From Knufia peltigerae (Eukaryota > Ascomycota > Eurotiomycetes > Chaetothyriales > Trichomeriaceae), in the NCBI GenBank assembly GCA_030247855.1, contig JAPDRN010000047.1:169143-233142 (forward strand): a stretch of 64,000 nucleotides of DNA. The letters are read 5' to 3'. Every line of letters starts with the position of its first letter. The stretch's first letter is position 1. The notes below the pieces were generated by a model. It was given only the letters and a program-made list of their open reading frames with translations, was not told where the DNA came from and did not search any database. Positions 54,272 through 64,000 of this stretch are shown here, piece by piece. The translations under genes were made by a program, and so were the position numbers.

Positions 54272-55031
54272 ATGAAGATCTTCTACATCGGAGTAAGCCC
54301 AGCGAAAGGACCATTTGAATTCAAACCACCACGAGAACAATAACTATTAACACCTGCGCTTCCCAGGTTCTACGGAACGACCCAGTCCCTGCCACTGAAC
54401 TTGCCGTCGAGCGAGACCTGTCATCATTTTCCCGCTTCACCCGCGACAGGTCAGTCCCATCATCCACGGACACAAGAAACCCCCTCCCCCAGACCGACAC
54501 AGACGTGACGAACTGACACATACCTTCCCACAAAACAGCTATGGCGAATTCATGACCATGTTCGCCAAGACGGTGGCCGAACGTACCAAGCCGGGCGTGC
54601 GTCAAGACATTGAAGAAAAATCCTACACATTCCACGCCTACGGATCGAGTCAGGGTGTGGCAGGCATCATCATCAGCGACGCCGAGTACCCCGCCCTGGT
54701 GGCCCATCAACTCCTCTCCAAGATCGTCGACGAATTCACCTCCCAGAACCCGCGGTCGAGCTACTCCAGTCCGAGCGTGTCGAGTCGACCGTTCCCGCAG
54801 TTGAAGGAGTACATTGTGAAATACCAGAACCCGAACGAGGCGGACAGCATAATGAAGGTCCAGCGGGAACTCGACGAGACCAAGATCGTCCTGCACAAGA
54901 CCATCGAGAGTGTGCTGGAGCGAGGCGAGAAGATTGACAGTTTGGTCGCCAAGTCGGACGGGTTGAGTGCTCAGAGCAAGATGTTTTATCAACAAGCCAA
55001 AAAGCAAAACTCTTGCTGTGTGGTAATGTGA
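54272..55031 (+). CDS. YKT6: R-SNARE Ykt6
   Basis: Three exons, 54272-54292, 54367-54449 and 54539-55031, encode 198 residues. The introns are 74 and 89 nt, with GTAAGC and GTCAGT donors. A longin domain covers about residues 1-125. The SNARE helix (ADSIMKVQRELDETKIVLHK...) has the zero-layer Arg in SVLERGEKID. The C-terminus CCVVM is a CAAX box for prenylation, with a neighbouring Cys for palmitoylation. Ykt6 acts in Golgi, vacuolar and autophagosome fusion. Exon 1 gives only MKIFYIG, and the first intron begins GTAAGC. Codons of the main exon are C/G-ending. Confidence 0.95.
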
Positions 55032-55526
55032 TGATGGGGGAACGTGAAATCGGCAATATATTTGTGTGTGCATGTCTGTGTGTGTGGGTGTTGCAGGATC
55101 AGAATATCAACGATTGGGCATTGAGCAGGCTAGGATACTTTATGATATGATACCTAAGAATTGCCGCCGCATACTACAGTCCTTTTCGCTGGTCAAGGGC
55201 AAGCAGGCGTTATCAGGCGTTGACCAAGTACTCCGTACTCGAGACGATAGGTATATATACCTATGGAAGAAACATGTCCAGCTACATGCCATGACCCCGT
55301 GATGACTCCTTGGGTTTACGTTCTCCAGTTTCGTAGCTGTCTCTACTCTTTTTCCTCTTTCTATCCTGTCAGCAGCGATGATGTGTCGAGGAGGACTTTG
55401 GGTATAGTATGTATGCAGATGCAACTCCAGTCCAGTACAACTGTCTCTAGTTTTGAATCTCTCTCTTCAGTTTCATTCGTTTTCGATTTCGATTCCCTTT
55501 TTAGTAGTTTTTTTTCCGACGTCTTT
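55032..55526. other. Convergent spacer
   Basis: Lies between the 3' ends of YKT6 and the acetyltransferase gene. It contains a TACTCCGTA motif at 55229-55237. Otherwise nothing seen. Confidence 0.4.
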
Positions 55527-56075
55527 TCACTTTCGATCCGCCAGTTTCCCCAATCCATCCCCGTCTACCCTCATACCCATCCATTCACTCATCCGTTTCG
55601 CGCCCACACCTTCACCCTCGTAGAACTTGATGCTGGGTTCGTTCCACTTCAAGACGCTCCAATCCAGTCTCTTACAACCCAGCCGCAGACACTCTCTGGC
55701 CAAAGCCGACAGCAAAGCCCCCCCGAAACCTCGACCTCTGTACGTAGGTCTCACGTAGAGATCCTCCAGATAGATCCCGGGGGCGGAAGTCCAGGTACTG
55801 TAATTGTGAAAAAACAGAGCCATCCCTGCAACCCTTTCGGTATCGTCGCTGGGGACGACGAGGATGGTCTTGGCGTAACCTCTCGTGAAACCACTCCCGT
55901 CGGCGGCTTTGGGGTCCGGGAAGGACAAGGTGTCCGTCAGCGACTTTTCGGTGGCCAAGACTTCGTGCAAGGCCTTTTCGTACGAAGCCAATTCCTGGAT
56001 CAATTCCAGAATCACCGGGACGTCCGACTCGGTGGCGAACCGGATCGTGTAAGTCGACGTTGTTATTTCCGCCAT
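55527..56075 (-). CDS. GNAT-family N-acetyltransferase (diamine/spermidine acetyltransferase-like)
   Basis: The single exon encodes 182 residues, a usual length for the family. The acetyl-CoA-binding motif A is RGRGFGGALLSALA around residues 113-126. The preceding strand LEDLYVRPTYRG and the later WNEPSIKFYEGEGV match spermidine/spermine N1-acetyltransferase-type GNATs. The N-terminal IRFATESDVPVILELIQELASYEK also matches. The enzyme should acetylate a small amine in the cytosol, but the substrate is only suggested. Just upstream lies a long run of G (56099-56110). Confidence 0.88.
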   Translation of the reverse strand: MAEITTSTYTIRFATESDVPVILELIQELASYEKALHEVLATEKSLTDTLSFPDPKAADGSGFTRGYAKTILVVPSDDTERVAGMALFFHNYSTWTSAPGIYLEDLYVRPTYRGRGFGGALLSALARECLRLGCKRLDWSVLKWNEPSIKFYEGEGVGAKRMSEWMGMRVDGDGLGKLADRK

Positions 56076-56731
56076 ATTTTTTCCCCTTCCTTGGTACTTG
56101 GGGGGGGGGGAGGAGGGGCGTGTATGTGCTCCAAAAACACGGAACGTATTCTTCTCGTAGTGGTTGTACTTGGCGCAGAGTATAGAGTATTAGAAAATAT
56201 ATTCAAAGATCAAGAAGGCGATTGTTTTTGGTCAAGGTGGTGGTCGAATTGAGTTTTATATTCGCCCAAATCTGGAATTGTCGTGTTGTTGAACGGAGTG
56301 TCTACTTCTTATACCTCCGAAAAATGTTCCTTGGCTGTGGAGGCTTTTGTTTTTTTCCTCCTTCAATAAGACTAAAAGTTCTCTAGAAAAAGAAAGAAAC
56401 AAAAACGTTAGTAACAGTTGCACTGAATGCTACATTGTCCATCGAAGGGCGTGGAGAGCATGACCGGAATATCAGGTATCCAGTTCGGAACAAGGCTGAG
56501 CAAGGCTACGCTGGCACGGACTTCAGAAGCATTAAGATGATTTAGACATTTCACCAGGTTGACATTCTGGCACGCGCACTGTATTCTAATTGAAATAACC
56601 TCAGTTCTTTGATTTAATAGCATGATCGCAATGTGTGTCCTGGACGATAACGTCTCAGCTCTCCAAGGGTCACTCATCCAATGCCATCATCGCACGCAAA
56701 TAATCCAACAACATTAAATCATCACGGGTCA
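56076..56731. other. Intergenic region
   Basis: Holds the acetyltransferase promoter, with a poly-G run at 56099-56110, and the 3' flank of the Brl1-like gene. No gene seen. Confidence 0.4.
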
Positions 56732-58151
56732 TCAATATACAGCCTTCTTTTCCGGACTCCTACTCCGTGCTCGATGTTCCTTGCTGGGGCTTCGCTGATA
56801 CTCTATCTGTTGTTGCCCGCCAAATCCCTGGTCGCCATGCCAACCTACATAAGGTTGACCAAATGGTGTTCCTGGAGGCAAAGCATAAGGCATTGAGCCG
56901 TCTTGCTGTCCAGGATGCATATACGATCCTGAAGGAGGTCGATAAATGCCTGCATGCTGATTCTCTTGTTGCCGACGGTAAAGGGTAAACGTCGCGTTAT
57001 TGACGACCAACCCGACAATTACAAGTGTAATTGTAAAGATCCTGCAAAAGTTAGTTTCTCATTGTAGAACCAGGGCCTCTATACTCACATCGTTTTCAGG
57101 CTGATAGGTTCAACGAAGCTGTTGAAGATCTCGGCAAATGTGTGTGCACTCAGCCTGGCTCTTTTGACTGCCTTTGGGTCGCGGTTCATGCATAATTCCC
57201 AATTACTGCAGACTGTTTCCAATGCTGGCAAGCGGGTATCGGCACCACAGCGGTTCTCGATGTAATTCTTTGAGCATGCTGCCATCTCTGCCAGCACCTC
57301 TGCCATGGCATCTTCGCTAGCTCGATCGACATCTGCTCGAATGGTGGCGTAGAATGACCAGAACATATAGAGACAGCCACCTAGAATAGCCGCATTGAAA
57401 AACACCTGCAAATATTTTGCAATGATCGAAGGCGCGTCGGGATAGGTATGTATGAACGTGAACAGCCCAGTAATCCATCCCACCTCCTCAACTCTCGGCT
57501 TCTGTGTCCCAGTAGGGCTGGGTATAGGCTCATCGTCGCTGTCGTCTGTGGCGTCTCTTCTACTAACGATCAATTGCTTGTCGAACTTTTGTGCTCTCCT
57601 CCGCTTCTTGTGTATTCGTCTGGCGATGGAGTCGCTATGCGGTTTTCGAATCTCTCCTCGCCCAGGGCTCGATGCAAATCTACCATAGAGGCCGAATAAC
57701 GAGCTCCTCTTGTTTTCTGTTCGCTGCGGGCTGCTCTTGAATTCTATTGGGATTGGTTTTCCATCAGGTGTATCATCGTTGTCGGTCTGTTCTAGCGGTG
57801 ACGAATTTTCTGGCCCAGACGAGAAGTCAATTTCGAAAGGTTTTCGGGGAGTTGTGAAGGAGGGAGCACGGAAAGGTGAGGATAATGGCGTTGAAGGCGC
57901 ATTTGAGAAGAAAAAGGGTTGGTTGTTTGGTTCGCGTAGAGATGGCAAGACCGGCTTCTTTGGCGAGTTAAATTCGCTGTGGTTTCCTGCTATTGTTCAG
58001 TATATGCTCTTGTCAAAAAAAATGACTGCTCAAACGTACGTTTCTTCGCTTGGGCATCCATGATGTGTTTATGGAAAGGCGAAGTAGGATCAACAGGACC
58101 GTGACCTTGCCATTCAAAGTCCATAGGACTTTCCGTACCGCGAAATGCCAT
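56732..58151 (-). CDS. BRL1: Brl1/Brr6-family nuclear envelope protein
   Basis: Three exons encode 439 residues: 58040-58151, 57089-57986 and 56732-57041. The introns are 53 and 47 nt with in-phase GT/AG ends. An acidic and Ser-rich N-terminus leads to the Brr6/Brl1 domain. That domain has a first membrane segment (YLQVFFNAAILGGCLYMFWSFY), a lumenal region with conserved cysteines (MAACSKNYIENRCGADTR ... VCSNWELCM) and a second membrane segment (IFTITLVIVGLVVNNATF). Family members act at the inner nuclear membrane during nuclear pore assembly and lipid balance. The last exon encodes a Gly/Gln/Pro-rich tail. Many Ser-Pro sites in the N-terminus suggest phosphoregulation. Confidence 0.92.
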
Positions 58152-58412
58152 TTCCAAAAAGAAGTGACGAGCAGCAACCAGAGAAGGAATTATTTTGCTG
58201 TCGTCATGGGCGCAGGCAGTGAAGGGAAAATCAACGGGCAACAGTGAATACGGAAAAAAACAAGTAAACAATGCACGATGCACGATGCACCCCGGATTTA
58301 AGCGGATTTGATCTCCACAACTACACAATGTCTAGACTCTCTAAATACTCCCTACTCCTTACCAACAACAGCAAACAATCATTCCTTATATCGCAACCTC
58401 ATTAGGATACAT

Positions 58413-59982
58413 CTACTCAAAGAGCTCTTTGCCAGGAACATCATAAACAAAGCCAACCCACAAAAAGGACCTCAGAACCTGCTGCATGTCACTCCAACTG
58501 CTCACGCCGCATTGCTCAATGTCCATTCTGAGCCTAGGTAGAAGCCATTTCATACTCTCTGATTCATGAGACATTGACAAAGCGCCAACCATAAAGAGCC
58601 AAAGACGCTCTCGGGGCGCTATGTCTGCTCCAACCAGAGTCATCGTAGCCAAGGCTTCTCGATACGCGGACGTAAATCGACGGTCTGGTAGTTCGACTCT
58701 GTTCCAGTGAAGAAACAGAGGTGAAGAGAAGGCCAGCAGCCCCAAACGAACCGCTTCCTCCAAGCTTCCGATTTGATAGTGTTGGTGAAGCAGAGGATAC
58801 ATGATGGACATCATGTTCTGCAGAAACGTCTCTTCAGTGACCTTGGGCCCGTCATCCTCTGCAGCTGCATTGACCTGAGCACAGAAATGGGACATGGTGA
58901 CCCACGCCGCAGCCAATTGAGCGTTTAGCTTGCTCAAAAATTCAATCACCTCAGGTTGAAAGTGAGGATGACGGACGACGTTTTGACTAGGTGCTGCCGT
59001 AAATCTGGACGTATTTGCAAGACTACCCTTATCATCACACAGAACCGGCTTCAAGTTTGTGTCGACAGCCATGGCCAAGTCACAACTAGAGCAGGCCGTT
59101 TGTTTAGTGTCAAAGTTCGCTAATCACGCACCAAAGACTTACCGAATGATCTCGATTGACATTTTTGTTTTCTGGAGGAAGGTGTCTATACCTCTCATAC
59201 TAACGAGTTTCAGAAGGCCGCTAATATGATTATGCGCTGACTCATAATCACCCGTCGTATATGCGTGGCCGGACAAAACCAAGACGGTCATGATGGTGGA
59301 ATCCGAAAGCCTCAGATTATCGTCATCAAGTGAGAGTCGCTCTTGAAGGATTCTGATGGTCTTCGCAAAGTACAGACGATCTCTTCGTTCCGCTGCGATA
59401 CCGCGGGTCCTGCCAAAGAACCCGTCAAAGTAGCACTGTATGGTGAAGCACATCGCATTCAGATAGGCCACGTCGCTCAGCATTGCGCTAAACCACTCTT
59501 GTGCGTTGTCACCCTTCCGGGCCACAATGTGTGGATCCAGCAAGAACATTGCTTTGGAGGACATGGATGAAACTGAAGGCAAGTCTCGGTCAGTAATGGA
59601 TCGTGGTTGTTTGTAATTGGCTGCTCACACAAGAGGACATCTGCAATCAGAGCGGGCTCCACGGTATCAGGAAATGGAATAATGGCAAGGTCTGAGCATG
59701 GCGATCTCGGGACCTTTGTAGGGTAAAGGGGGCCGTGGGAAATCTGAGAGTTTTTCTTTGGTATGTCTTGATGTGCAAGGTGTTGACCTTTTCTCCGCGG
59801 TTTGATTCGATTCTTTCCTCGCATCACATGACTTCTAATGACCTTTCGGGTGTCGGAGTCTTTGTTCTCAACATCAGTTGATAGGATGAACCGAAAATTC
59901 CCTAGAGACTCAATATGAGCAAATCGTTCACAGGGGACGATATCATGTTGTCAGGCTCACGCAATGTCTGCTGTGGACCCAT
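58413..59982 (-). CDS. Fungal_trans_2-type transcription regulator without Zn cluster
   Basis: Four exons encode 465 residues: 59961-59982, 59629-59901, 59143-59572 and 58413-59085. Exon 1 gives only MGPQQTL plus one base. The next exon supplies NFRFILSTDVENKDSDTRK and VIRSHVMRGKNR, the N-terminal block of this family. The regulatory helical domain follows (EWFSAMLSDVAYLNAMCF ... HNHISGLLKLVSMRGI). The third junction restores IIRCDLAMA. The family has the helical domain of Zn2Cys6 regulators but no DNA-binding Zn cluster. This gene diverges from the short-chain dehydrogenase gene, which might be its target. Its first exon is easily missed. Confidence 0.82.
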
Positions 59983-60539
59983 ATTTCCAATCTGAATACA
60001 ATCAGAAGAGGTCGTTTTGTACAACTCTTGGAACCTTCACCGCACCGTGGTCGCCGTGCTCAACGTATGGTCGGTCCTTGCAATCTAGCTGCGTAGCACC
60101 TCAGAAGTATCGTCCGGGAAGGCCGATGAGAGTAGTTTGTGGCATCATTGCCTCTCAGAGGTGCCGAGACATCCTTGATTGATTTCCCAACGCAGTTTTC
60201 AATTGAGATTTCGCCTTGTTCCAAAGTCAGAAAGTGATGCAGAGGCAAAAGTCCAGCAAGCGAGGGATGGCCATAGCGAGCGTCCAATCCAGTCAAGTCA
60301 ATCGCCAAGACTTCAATTGTTTACCGTTCTCGGTGTAGCTTGAATGGTTTCTATCCACTTTGTCTCGATGCTGTCAGGACACTCCATCCTCCCCTGAGCG
60401 GAAAACAACTCGAGACAGAAGAATCTGTGAAATAGGTGAGCGATACCGCAGGTGAGATGGATAATACAAATACAGCTTCGACCTGCTGCATTTGCCTGCT
60501 GAACATGGACTTGTTCACCTATCAGACACCCGAAGCATC
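59983..60539. promoter_or_regulatory. Divergent promoter between regulator and dehydrogenase genes
   Basis: 557 bp separate the two start codons. No clear factor site was found by eye. Shared control of the pair is plausible but unproven. Confidence 0.45.
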
Positions 60540-61623
60540 ATGGCGTCGTCTAAGAACATGCAGCCCGTTACCTCTCCATTCTTCCCTCACATCTTCATTA
60601 AGAATCAATTTCGTACCAGGCCTGTATGGCCTTCAGCAGACACCGACCTCAGCGGCAAGGTCGCCATCGTGACCGGTGCCAATCAAGGTCTTGGTCTCGA
60701 GGCCTCGGCTCAGCTTCTCTCGCTCAGACTCTCGCATTTGATCATTGCCGTCCGATCTGTCACCAAAGGCGAGGGAGCCGCCGACGTTCTTCGTACGAAG
60801 TACCCCAAGGCGACTGTTCAAGTATTTCAGCTGGACATGACGTCTTATGATTCGATCCGAAGCTTCGTCACGCAGGTCGAGCAACTGGTACGAGTCGACA
60901 TCGTCATTCTGAACGCTGGCGTGAGAAAGACGAAGCCCAAGCTCGTGGCTGGCACCGGCCACGAAGAAACCATCCAAGTCAACTACATCTCGACTGCGTT
61001 ACTGTGTATCCTCCTCCTTCCGGTCCTCAAGCGCAGGTCCGCACCAGGAGGACCCGGTCGGATCTCGATCGTCGGCTCTGGCCTCGCCTTCCAAGCCAAG
61101 TTCCGCAGCCGAATGGACTCTCCACTCCTGGCTTCGTTGGACGATGCCAAAAACTTTGACGTCTTGGATCAGTACAACATTTCCAAAGTTCTCCCCATGA
61201 TGTTCCTCTACAAAGTGGCTGACTATGTCTCTGCGGATGATGTGGTGGTCAATATTGTCGACCCGGGCTACGTCAGGGGCACAGGTTTGACCCGCGACCT
61301 GGGGTTTGCAGGATCGGCCTTTATGGCGTTCTGGGGCCACGTTGCTGCGAGGTCCCTGGGGGTTGGCGCTTCGACTTACGTTGATGCTACGGTGACGAAG
61401 GGCAAGGAGTCACATGGGTGTTATATCATGGGATGGAAAATATGGCCGTGAGTATATGCGACCCTTGCTGGAGCTCACTGACTCAAACGTTATTTCTAGG
61501 TTTGTGCAGCTAATGTATACCCCAGAGGGTAAACGGATCATCGAAAAGTTGTGGCAGGAGACGCTTGAAGAGCTAAGGTTCGCAAACGTCCAGGGTATCT
61601 TAGAAGACATGAAGAGGATGTAG
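60540..61623 (+). CDS. Short-chain dehydrogenase/reductase
   Basis: Two exons, 60540-61447 and 61500-61623, with a 52-nt intron (GTGAGT...TTCTAG), encode 343 residues. The cofactor motif is TGANQGLG at residues 45-52 and the NAG triad is in ILNAGV. The catalytic Ser lies in SIVGSG and the YxxxK pair in YNISK near residue 211. The C-terminal part reaches into exon 2 as FVQLMYTPEGKRIIEKLWQ. This is the extended WW-domain-oxidoreductase-like type common in fungi. I chose the ATG at 60540; the frame upstream has no ATG. Substrate unknown. Confidence 0.92.
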
Positions 61624-62053
61624 GGAGGTTGTTGGTGAGTCGTCGTTTGAGTGAAGCTGGAGCACCGTAGATCGTTAGGTATTCAAGAACTCGCCGTGGA
61701 TCGTTATCTGCACAAGTCAGGTAGTAGTGTAGTAATCCTGTTGGATGGTTTCATGGAGCGTGTACAGAATGAAGACTAAACCATTACCATGTCCCGTATT
61801 TTGATAAACATTTGTGATTTCTCATCCAGTTCTTCCCCACATTATTTACTGATGATTATCAGCATCGTGGTTTTTTTTTCGGTCACCGCTCATTCCTAGA
61901 TCTATGCTCTAGCACATTTTAGAAGAGCCATACATCTCTGTGCTCACTGGAAGCCCATTGTTGCTGTACCCGGTGTTCAACAGTGAGTGATAACAACGGT
62001 GGACCATCTCGTATACGCGCGAAGATTAGGAAAGGAAGAGTTTAAAACCGAAA
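61624..62053. other. Intergenic region
   Basis: Contains the alkyltransferase-like gene's promoter. No other features. Confidence 0.4.
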
Positions 62054-62497
62054 ATGCCACGGGAACAATCAGACGAAGCCCAATGGTGGTTCCAAGCCGT
62101 CTACTCGGCCGTCCAACAGATCCCCTTTGGCAAATGCACGAGTTACGGTCATATTGCGATATTGTTGGGGTTCCCGAAACGCGCGCGTCAGGTTGGGGTG
62201 TGTCTGAAGCATCTGCCTACCTTTGACCCCGCCGAGCCGGACAAGTGGTTCTACCACGACAACAACGTGCCTTGGCAGAGGGTGGTCAATTCGAAAGGTG
62301 GGATCAGTCCGAGGGGGGACGGGGGCGAGGCGGCCATGAGGCAGGCGGAAAGGTTGAGGGCCGAAGGGGTCGTGGTTGGCGACGCGAGGGGAGTGGAGGA
62401 GATGAGTGTGGATTTGGGCCGGTTTGGATGGTTTCCGAAACGGTTGGAAGGGGAGGATGATAGCGAGGGTGAGAGTGACGACGAAAGGGAAGAGTGA
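62054..62497 (+). CDS. ATL1: Alkyltransferase-like DNA repair protein
   Basis: A single exon encodes 147 residues. It has the DNA-binding fold of O6-methylguanine methyltransferase. The base-flipping Tyr and helix are in CTSYGHIA, and the intercalating Arg in PKRARQVG. Where MGMT has the catalytic Cys (P-C-H-R), this has PWQRVVNSKG, so Cys is Trp74. Members of this ATL class cannot remove alkyl groups; they bind the damaged base and pass it to nucleotide excision repair. The C-terminus is an acidic tail (GEDDSEGESDDEREE). Closest in type is S. pombe Atl1. Confidence 0.93.
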   Translation: MPREQSDEAQWWFQAVYSAVQQIPFGKCTSYGHIAILLGFPKRARQVGVCLKHLPTFDPAEPDKWFYHDNNVPWQRVVNSKGGISPRGDGGEAAMRQAERLRAEGVVVGDARGVEEMSVDLGRFGWFPKRLEGEDDSEGESDDEREE

Positions 62498-64000
62498 GTG
62501 AACAAGTGAGTCAGGAACACTGTTGTGTCAGGCAAAGACTTGGAGTTCGACCCTTGGATAATGAGACGATACACGACTACCTATCAAATATTGCTGTTAC
62601 TGAACGAACCGACCGAGATATCACCATGTCACGCCGGAAAGGTACATTTTGAGTATCGAATGAAGCTCAGGAACGGATGCTTCCATGGAGAGCTTCATGG
62701 AGCTAAGCACTACTTGACTCACAGGCAAATGCCTACACCTTCCGACTGGTGTGCCGGGGTTTGATGAGTCATTCTCAATAATGCAGGTCTGGGGCAATAT
62801 GGTACTGGGTTACTCGTACGCGGTGTTTTTGTGGAGTTGAGTCGTCTCTAGTTCAGATAGAGTCATACGAAAAGATGGAGGAAGCAAATGCATAGAATTG
62901 AGTGGTTGAGGATACTATGGAAAGGCGATCTTGGGGATCTTGAGTCATCACATTTGTACCGAGTACAAGGAGTTCGATGATTCGAGATAATATTGGGGCA
63001 CAAATACGGAGTATGAGGACGTCATAAAAAGATGATATCGATGAGGGAACGGATGGAGATGATGGAGATAACGAAGTGGTTGTACAGAGTAGTGCTCGCA
63101 ATGATCAGGCGGACGAGTAGAGATCCTAGGAGGATGTAGGATGTCAGCGGCAACTCGGATTCCAAGAGCATCAACTCGAAACATCAGCCTCATTGCCTTT
63201 GAATGAATGAGGTCATTTAATTCTTTAGATAGAACAAGAGAAGCCTGCCTTGAATCCTGCCTGAATCACTGATTCCTGTTTTGCTCCAATCAACCCGTCG
63301 GGCTCCGTGCGTGACAATGACAATAATGAACCCAAGGAAGCTCGGATCTCAAGCCACCGACAAGGAGGTGGCAGATGACTCGCCATAGTCCCACGTTTCT
63401 CATCTCCTACATTTCCCTATCTCTTGTCTACGATACATAGCGTGGGTGACTCAAGGCGCCTGGACTCCTTTCACATCAACCTCGTCCAACCAATCGCCAT
63501 CATCATCCAACGCAGCTGTACCTCCGTACTCGTAGTGGTTCATCATCTTTCCCCCCCTCCCTCCATCATCTCCACATGCGATACCGAGGGACGAGTATCT
63601 ACAGTACGTACATTGACGAGTTGTAATACATCTAATAATTGTACCAAACCATCCGAACCCGTGCCTTGTCTAGAACTCGTATCATTCGGCCGACTCATCC
63701 CTACGCGCCGTGTGACAAGTTATTACTCACTGTACATACGTGTTATGGGTATCGCAGGAGAGTTGATTTACAGTCAAACTCCTCCTTCTCATAAACCCCG
63801 TCCTTGTCCTCCTCAATACGCGTTCTCTACCTTCCTCTCCTTCTTATCTCTTTCTCAATAATACCAACAACAGCTCTCTGTCTCCCCGGGTTGTTCTTGT
63901 ACTTTCTTTGTTTTATCTACCACCAACACACTTCGAACACTTGTCCTCGTCCTAGTCCTCGTCCACGTCATCGTCCATACATAACAACGATCTCTTTGTT
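62498..64000. other. Gene-free right edge with pyrimidine-rich tracts
   Basis: No supported coding region. A TACGGAGTA motif lies at 63005-63013. Pyrimidine-rich stretches at about 63775-63860 and 63900-63985 resemble the leaders of strongly expressed fungal genes, so a gene may start to the right of the window. Confidence 0.45.

Overview
The window is nuclear DNA of a filamentous ascomycete (Pezizomycotina). Genes are split by short introns (about 49-100 nt) with GTRNGT donors and YAG acceptors. Several genes are typical of mould genomes: the complex I 20.9 kDa subunit, a UvsB/ATR kinase and Zn-cluster-less 'Fungal_trans_2' regulators. Intergenic spacers are AT-richer and several end near a recurring TACGGAGTA motif. 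A Eurotiomycetes or Chaetothyriales-like fungus is my best guess; this is inference from gene flavour, not a database match.

Region 1 (0-8 kb) has a GC-rich, bacterial-looking PcaB/PurB-type lyase, a possible small secreted His-rich protein and a large coiled-coil protein rich in S-P-x-K sites. Region 2 (8.4-22.6 kb) is a dense housekeeping block: glucosidase II beta subunit, complex I 20.9 kDa subunit (with a 17-nt micro-exon), Swi3/Csm3 fork-protection factor, ATR/Mec1 kinase and the eEF2-folding factor Hgh1. Swi3 and ATR, partners in the replication checkpoint, lie tail to tail 176 bp apart.

Region 3 (22.8-36.8 kb) is accessory. It starts with a decayed METTL13-like methyltransferase pseudogene. 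An MFS drug-type transporter, a zinc-free MDR oxidoreductase, a regulator with a broken reading frame, a bacterial-type DUF1272 zinc protein, an Old Yellow Enzyme homologue that has lost most active-site residues, and a Ure2-like glutathione transferase follow. Two near-identical ~72-bp LTR-like fragments bracket the last two enzymes. Together these look like a detoxification or small-molecule modification cluster without a recognisable backbone synthase.

Region 4 (36.8-45.7 kb) holds a zinc-finger-like orphan, a mitochondrial class III CoA-transferase, a long disordered proline-rich protein and a degenerate 21-bp tandem repeat. Region 5 (45.7-64 kb) returns to core genes: the Slh1/ASCC3 ribosome-rescue helicase, a secreted royal-jelly/yellow-type propeller, the R-SNARE Ykt6, a GNAT acetyltransferase, the nuclear-envelope protein Brl1/Brr6, a second Fungal_trans_2 regulator divergent from a short-chain dehydrogenase, and an alkyltransferase-like protein. 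The last 1.5 kb has no gene I can support.

Exon coordinates were derived by hand from splice signals, reading phase and family conservation; none was checked by alignment. I did not recognise any tRNA, rRNA, CRISPR or intact transposon.
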